Of a stretch of DNA of 8,566 nucleotides, positions 5,788 through 8,566 are shown in pieces. The translations under genes were made by a program, and so were the position numbers. The DNA comes from JAMXLL01 sp035279875. GTDB taxonomy: Bacteria > Desulfobacterota > Binatia > Binatales > Binataceae. Positions within the stretch are counted from its first letter, which is position 1, and the number at the start of each line of letters is the position of its first letter. Below the pieces are notes generated by a model. The model was not told where the DNA came from and did not search any database. It saw nothing but the letters and a program-made list of their open reading frames with translations. The DNA is taken from contig DATEGX010000408.1 of assembly GCA_035279875.1 (NCBI GenBank), positions 1 to 8,566 of the forward strand, in the 5' to 3' direction.

Positions 5788-5846
5788 GCCAGGCGCGGGG
5801 GAAGAGTCAGTCAGAACGGTAGGCGGGACCAACGCGATTCAAAGCG

Positions 5847-5876
5847 CCCGCGCGGTCCCACCTGAGGCCGCGCGGG
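5847..5876. terminator. GC-rich hairpin between convergent antiporter and sedolisin genes
   Basis: Perfect 9-bp arms CCCGCGCGG (5847-5855) and CCGCGCGGG (5868-5876) enclose a 12-nt loop. The hairpin lies between the antiporter stop at 5787 and the sedolisin stop at 5907. On the minus strand it is followed by CGCTTTG, only a weak T-run; on the + strand by GGTT. It is best read as a bidirectional transcript end. Confidence 0.6.
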
Positions 5877-5906
5877 GGTTGGGTTCTGCTGACTTACGGG
5901 AGAACG

Positions 5907-7502
5907 TCAGGGCAGGTTCTTCGTCAATACCCAGGCGTCGGGCGTGCCCCATCCCGTCGGATTGTCCCATCCTGTGCCGGCCGAATAGCCGCCGTTGCTG
6001 CCGCTGGTAATATCGTGAAAGCCCAGCCCGTTCAGTCCGTAAACGGCCGGGTTGGCTGCGCCGATCTTGCCGCGCGCCTGCTGCGCGATCGCGAACAGCG
6101 CGGCCCATTGCGGCGCCGCGAAGCTGGTTCCGCCGTATTCCGTCCATCTGCCGCCGTAGAGCACCGGATAGCCGGTGTTAGGGTCGGCGTCTAGCGCGAC
6201 GTCGGAAGTCTGGCGGAAGCTGCCGCCGAGCGCGTTCTGGTACGAAGGCTTGGCGAAGACCGTGCTGACGCCGCCGCCGGCACCGCTCCAGGTGGTCTCG
6301 CTCGAAATCGTCCCGCTGGTATTGAGCTTCAGACTGGTCCCGCCCGTGGCCGCGACGTTAGGGTCGGAAGACGGGTAATCAACGGCTAGAGCGCTCGTCC
6401 CGCAATCCTTGGCGCCGCTATCGCCCGACGCTGCGAACCACGCCTGGCCTTCGGCCGCCGCGCTGACGAAAATCGCGTGGTCGGCGTTGAGGTTGCTCGA
6501 CGGCATTTGGGCCTCGCATATGCCCCAACTCGTCGTGACTACAGAAACGTTCGCATTGGAGACTATGGCATTGTAAACATCTTCAAAGGTGCCAAAATTG
6601 GCATTTACACCCTCATAGACGATTATGCTGGCACCGTAGGCCATCGAACCTGACCGTTGCAGGTCGAGGGTGGTTTCAACGTTGGTCGAGCGCGTCGTTC
6701 CGTCGACCGCGACCACCGAATACTTGGGCACGGTGACTTTGAATTGCGAGAAGAAGCTCGAAATGTCCGAGCTGCTGAAACCATAGGCAGTGGCTATCGC
6801 GAGCGTCTGGCCGGCCCCGGTGTAGCCCGCGCTGTATGCTCCGGTGAAGTCGTATGCGCTGGCGATCTGCTGCGGCGTGAAACCTACCGGCTTGCTCGGA
6901 CCCCACCAGAAATGACCCTGATTCTGGGTCGCACGCAGATGCGGCTGCAGTTGCAGATAATCATTCAGGCCGGAAACCCCGCCAACGACCGATTGAATCG
7001 AGGCCGGCAGCTGTACGTCGCTGTCATTGGCGATAAAGCTGCGTCCAGCCGCACGATAATTGTTGATTGAAACGCCGAAAGCACGCTCCATCGTGCCGGC
7101 GGGGCCTTTGGCGTCAATTACGAGGTGGTTCGCGTATTCGTGAGTGATTTTCAGGCCTTTTCCGCGGAGATAGTGCTTTACCGCGTCGTAATCGGTCTGC
7201 GTGGGACCGAATTGCGCGGCGAACTGTTGGGGCGTCAGAAACTGGTGGAAGTTCGGCGACGACGGGTCATACAACTCGCTGATGAATTCGTCGAGTCCAG
7301 CGGGGTCCGGCAACTTGAGCGTAACCGCGACTTGCAGTTTGCGGGTCAAATCGACGTGCGACATGTACTGCGCCATTCCCAGGGCGGGCAAGGTGCTATG
7401 ACGCAAGCGCATCATGGGTTCCGCCGCCCGTGCGCCGCGACATGTTGGACCGGCGGTTAGCACAAACAAGCCAAGAGCTACTCCCCAAAGAAGCTTTCTC
7501 AT
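5907..7502 (-). CDS. Secreted sedolisin-type (S53) serine-carboxyl peptidase with pro-domain
   Basis: This 531-residue preproprotein belongs to family S53 (kumamolisin/sedolisin). Residues 1-27 are a signal peptide: MRKLL, a hydrophobic core, then a likely AxA-type cleavage at ARA-AEP. The activation pro-domain follows to about residue 200, with YDPSSPNFHQFLTPQQF (78-94), a hallmark of pro-kumamolisin. The catalytic region has Glu276 and Asp280 in ETTLD, the oxyanion Asp361 in SGDSG, and the nucleophile Ser460 in YGGTSFAAP. The C-terminal calcium loop is visible as FHDITSG with Asp497-Ile498, then Gly509, Gly511 and Asp513 in GTGWD-x-PTGWG. All key residues are present, so it should be an active acid endopeptidase that matures itself outside the cytoplasm. 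The start at 7502 is preceded by GAGGGGGAA, and the signal peptide fits only there; an in-frame ATG 18 codons earlier would put basic residues before it. The length is usual for the family. Confidence 0.95.
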   Translation of the reverse strand: MRKLLWGVALGLFVLTAGPTCRGARAAEPMMRLRHSTLPALGMAQYMSHVDLTRKLQVAVTLKLPDPAGLDEFISELYDPSSPNFHQFLTPQQFAAQFGPTQTDYDAVKHYLRGKGLKITHEYANHLVIDAKGPAGTMERAFGVSINNYRAAGRSFIANDSDVQLPASIQSVVGGVSGLNDYLQLQPHLRATQNQGHFWWGPSKPVGFTPQQIASAYDFTGAYSAGYTGAGQTLAIATAYGFSSSDISSFFSQFKVTVPKYSVVAVDGTTRSTNVETTLDLQRSGSMAYGASIIVYEGVNANFGTFEDVYNAIVSNANVSVVTTSWGICEAQMPSSNLNADHAIFVSAAAEGQAWFAASGDSGAKDCGTSALAVDYPSSDPNVAATGGTSLKLNTSGTISSETTWSGAGGGVSTVFAKPSYQNALGGSFRQTSDVALDADPNTGYPVLYGGRWTEYGGTSFAAPQWAALFAIAQQARGKIGAANPAVYGLNGLGFHDITSGSNGGYSAGTGWDNPTGWGTPDAWVLTKNLP

Positions 7503-7545
7503 CGATTTATTCCCCCTCGAACGATTTCGCCTCAGATGTCGAACC

Positions 7546-7589
7546 CCAAGCGTCATTCACAAGCTAACACGGCCCGTCGCGACGCTTGG
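7546..7589. repeat. 9-bp perfect inverted repeat in the sedolisin leader
   Basis: CCAAGCGTC (7546-7554) and GACGCTTGG (7581-7589) are exact reverse complements separated by 26 nt. The pair lies between the putative promoter and the ribosome binding site of the sedolisin gene, so it would be transcribed. It could fold as a leader stem-loop or be a regulator's paired half-sites. Confidence 0.5.
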
Positions 7590-7656
7590 CTCGATGCCCT
7601 CTTCAATTGTGGTCTATCTTCACGTCTGACGCAAGGCTGGTGAATTATCATACCTA

Positions 7657-7687
7657 TATATATCTAATGCTTCTTTATAAGTGTCAA
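7657..7687 (-). promoter_or_regulatory. Probable sigma70-like promoter for the sedolisin gene
   Basis: On the minus strand, TTGACA (complement of 7682-7687) is followed by TATATA (complement of 7657-7662) at 19 nt, or GATATA at 17 nt, in the only AT-rich stretch of the region. Transcription would give a leader of about 145 nt before the ATG at 7502. A TATGAT hexamer (complement of 7647-7652) is a second possible -10 but has no matching -35. Spacing is imperfect, so confidence is moderate. Confidence 0.4.
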
Positions 7688-7719
7688 AAGATGACCGAGC
7701 ATGTAATGCCGTCGCTAAT

Positions 7720-7744
7720 GGCCCGGTTTTGCCCCGAACGGGCC
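7720..7744. repeat. Hairpin 1 of the intergenic hairpin tract
   Basis: GGCCCG (7720-7725) pairs with CGGGCC (7739-7744); with one bulged G, two more T-A pairs extend the stem. There is no T-tract. It is the first of three hairpins in 150 nt. Confidence 0.4.
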
Positions 7745-7765
7745 CGAAATGGCAGCACTCAGGCG

Positions 7766-7785
7766 CCGTCAGACCGCTCTGACGG
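7766..7785. repeat. Hairpin 2: perfect 8-bp stem with tetraloop
   Basis: CCGTCAGA (7766-7773) and TCTGACGG (7778-7785) are perfect reverse complements around the tetraloop CCGC. There is no T-run on either side, so it is not a classical terminator. It may stabilise or help end the transcript of the serine hydrolase gene lying to its right. Confidence 0.5.
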
Positions 7786-7828
7786 GTCGTCGGAGGTATC
7801 GCTTGGAAAGCAGGCAGATCGGCTGAAT

Positions 7829-7868
7829 CGGCCGCCCGGAGGCGCTAATTAACAGCTCCGGACGGCCG
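7829..7868. terminator. Hairpin 3: strong stem-loop just past the serine hydrolase stop
   Basis: Thirteen-base arms (7829-7841 and 7856-7868) pair with one C/A mismatch around a 14-nt AT-containing loop. The hairpin starts 12 nt beyond the stop of the minus-strand serine hydrolase (7881-7883). Minus-strand sequence after the stem lacks a T-run, so a factor-dependent or atypical terminator is the best reading. Confidence 0.5.
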
Positions 7869-7880
7869 AAAGGGGGTTAG

Positions 7881-8566
7881 TTATGCGGCGCATGAACCCG
7901 CGAGGCTGCACAGCGCGACACTGCGCCGCCCTTCGCGGAGGTCGTTGCGATCGAAACCGTTGGTCAGGAAGGCAAACGAAATTCCGCTCGCCGGGTCGGC
8001 CCACGCACATTGCCCGCCGAAGCCCGGATGACCGAACGCCTGCGCGGAATTGGTCCGGCCGAATCCACGCAGATTCGCCTTGCCGTCGTCGCCGGCGATT
8101 ACGATGCCCAAGGCTCGATTCGCCAGCATCCCGCGGTCGGGATCTTTCATCGTACCGGTGCGGATTTTGAAGGCTTCACGCAGCATCGCGGGCTGCCAGA
8201 CCTGTTTACCGTCGTGGGCCCGGCCGTCGTGCATCAAGGCCTGGTAGAACAACGCCAGGTCGCCGGCGCTGGTGATGCCGCCGCCCGCCGGAGAGCCGGC
8301 CATGCGGGTTTCGAGTTCGTTGAATTCGACAATCGCGGCCTCGTTGATCGCGCCCATCGAGACGCGCGGCGGGGTAATCCCGAGTTTCTCGTATTCTTCG
8401 CCCTTGGCGGGCTCGCCGACCCAGGCAACGTCGGCCACCTGCGAGTTGAGCGAGGCTGGTATTCCGACCCGCAAATCCGGCAGCCCGAGCGGTTCGGCAA
8501 TCCGGGTGCGGACGAAATCGCGGTAATCCTGCCCGCTGATCCGTTCGATCATCTCGGCAATTGGCC
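7881..8566 (-). CDS. Beta-lactamase-family serine hydrolase (class C-like), C-terminal part
   Basis: The frame is open from the right edge to TAA at 7883-7881; about 228 residues are visible. Although an ATG exists at 8552, codons upstream of it stay open (PIAE before MIERISGQDY), and homologous proteins run through this segment, so the true start lies outside. Visible family features are the helix IERISGQDYRDFV followed by EPLGLPDL, the SPAGGGITSAGDLALFYQALM stretch near the middle, and AFGHPGFGGQ followed by AWADPASGISFAFLTN. In the latter, HPGFGG stands where the KTG-like triad motif falls in class C beta-lactamases and esterases such as EstB. The catalytic SxxK and YxN motifs would be in the missing N-terminal part. 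Members hydrolyse esters, amides or D-amino-acid peptides; true beta-lactam resistance is unlikely for this branch. Localisation is unknown without the N-terminus. Confidence 0.85.
   Translation of the reverse strand, partial: PIAEMIERISGQDYRDFVRTRIAEPLGLPDLRVGIPASLNSQVADVAWVGEPAKGEEYEKLGITPPRVSMGAINEAAIVEFNELETRMAGSPAGGGITSAGDLALFYQALMHDGRAHDGKQVWQPAMLREAFKIRTGTMKDPDRGMLANRALGIVIAGDDGKANLRGFGRTNSAQAFGHPGFGGQCAWADPASGISFAFLTNGFDRNDLREGRRSVALCSLAGSCAA

Larger units (their letters stand above)
7503..7880. other. 378-bp intergenic region between two minus-strand genes
   Basis: No ORF here looks like a real protein. From the sedolisin end it holds the ribosome binding site, a 9-bp inverted repeat (7546-7589), an AT-rich promoter-like stretch (about 7641-7690), and a tract with three hairpins (7720-7868) ending just below the serine hydrolase stop. 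The AT-rich stretch contrasts sharply with the GC-rich flanks. Confidence 0.6.

Noticed and set aside
6177..6367. An 11-bp direct repeat (GTTAGGGTCGG at 6177-6187 and 6357-6367)
   Set aside because: Both copies encode the same Asp-Pro-Asn tripeptide context in the sedolisin, so coding constraint explains them.
7586..7852. An 88-codon + strand open frame in the intergenic region
   Set aside because: It crosses an AT-rich promoter-like stretch and three hairpins, has no ribosome binding site, and its translation resembles nothing.
1..8566. A defence, toxin-antitoxin, CRISPR or mobile-element system
   Set aside because: I looked for direct repeats, transposase or integrase motifs, nuclease/helicase genes and small overlapping gene pairs and found none; the genes are metabolic, transport and secreted-hydrolase types.

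Overview
This is a GC-rich window of bacterial chromosome with short intergenic gaps, several GTG starts with purine-rich ribosome binding sites, and genes in short runs on both strands. No ribosomal marker is present, so the host cannot be placed firmly. The mix of a DUF35 protein, MaoC-like hotdog proteins, a tandem alpha/beta-barrel protein, a PAPS-type sulfotransferase and a secreted S53 peptidase is typical of uncultivated soil or sediment lineages such as Binatota-like or former deltaproteobacterial genomes. That placement is an inference from gene content. I see no mobile element, phage gene, CRISPR array, tRNA or rRNA.

Left block (1-1891, + strand): a compact run that looks like one operon. 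It holds the C-terminal part of a DUF35 zinc-ribbon/OB-fold protein, a PHP-domain metal-dependent hydrolase (GTG start), and two consecutive MaoC-like hotdog proteins. DUF35 plus paired MaoC proteins is the layout of acyl-CoA hydratase/thiolase-type complexes such as actinobacterial ChsH1-ChsH2-Ltp2. Here, by eye, both hotdog proteins lack the canonical Asp/His dyad, and a PHP hydrolase sits inside the set. A strong hairpin (1923-1960) separates this run from a convergent gene (1971-2609, -) for a protein with two copies of a ferredoxin-like alpha/beta domain.

Middle block (2610-4515): a divergent intergenic region with a TetR-like dyad is followed by a two-gene + strand unit: a small double zinc-ribbon protein with one C-terminal membrane helix, and a sulfotransferase. 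Next comes a decayed secreted-protein gene on the - strand (4028-4369, with an in-frame stop and no N-terminus), then a terminator-like hairpin and nested inverted repeats.

Right block (4516-8566): a CPA2-family cation/proton antiporter (+) converges on an exported sedolisin-type (S53) peptidase (-, 5907-7502), with a 9-bp-stem hairpin between them. The sedolisin leader carries an AT-rich promoter-like segment and a 9-bp inverted repeat. Further right, a 150-nt hairpin-rich tract separates it from the C-terminal part of a beta-lactamase-family serine hydrolase (-, running off the right edge).

Nothing here is a convincing wholly new system. The most unusual items are the PHP/DUF35/dyad-less hotdog operon, the zinc-ribbon/sulfotransferase pair, and the pseudogene and dyads around the antiporter.
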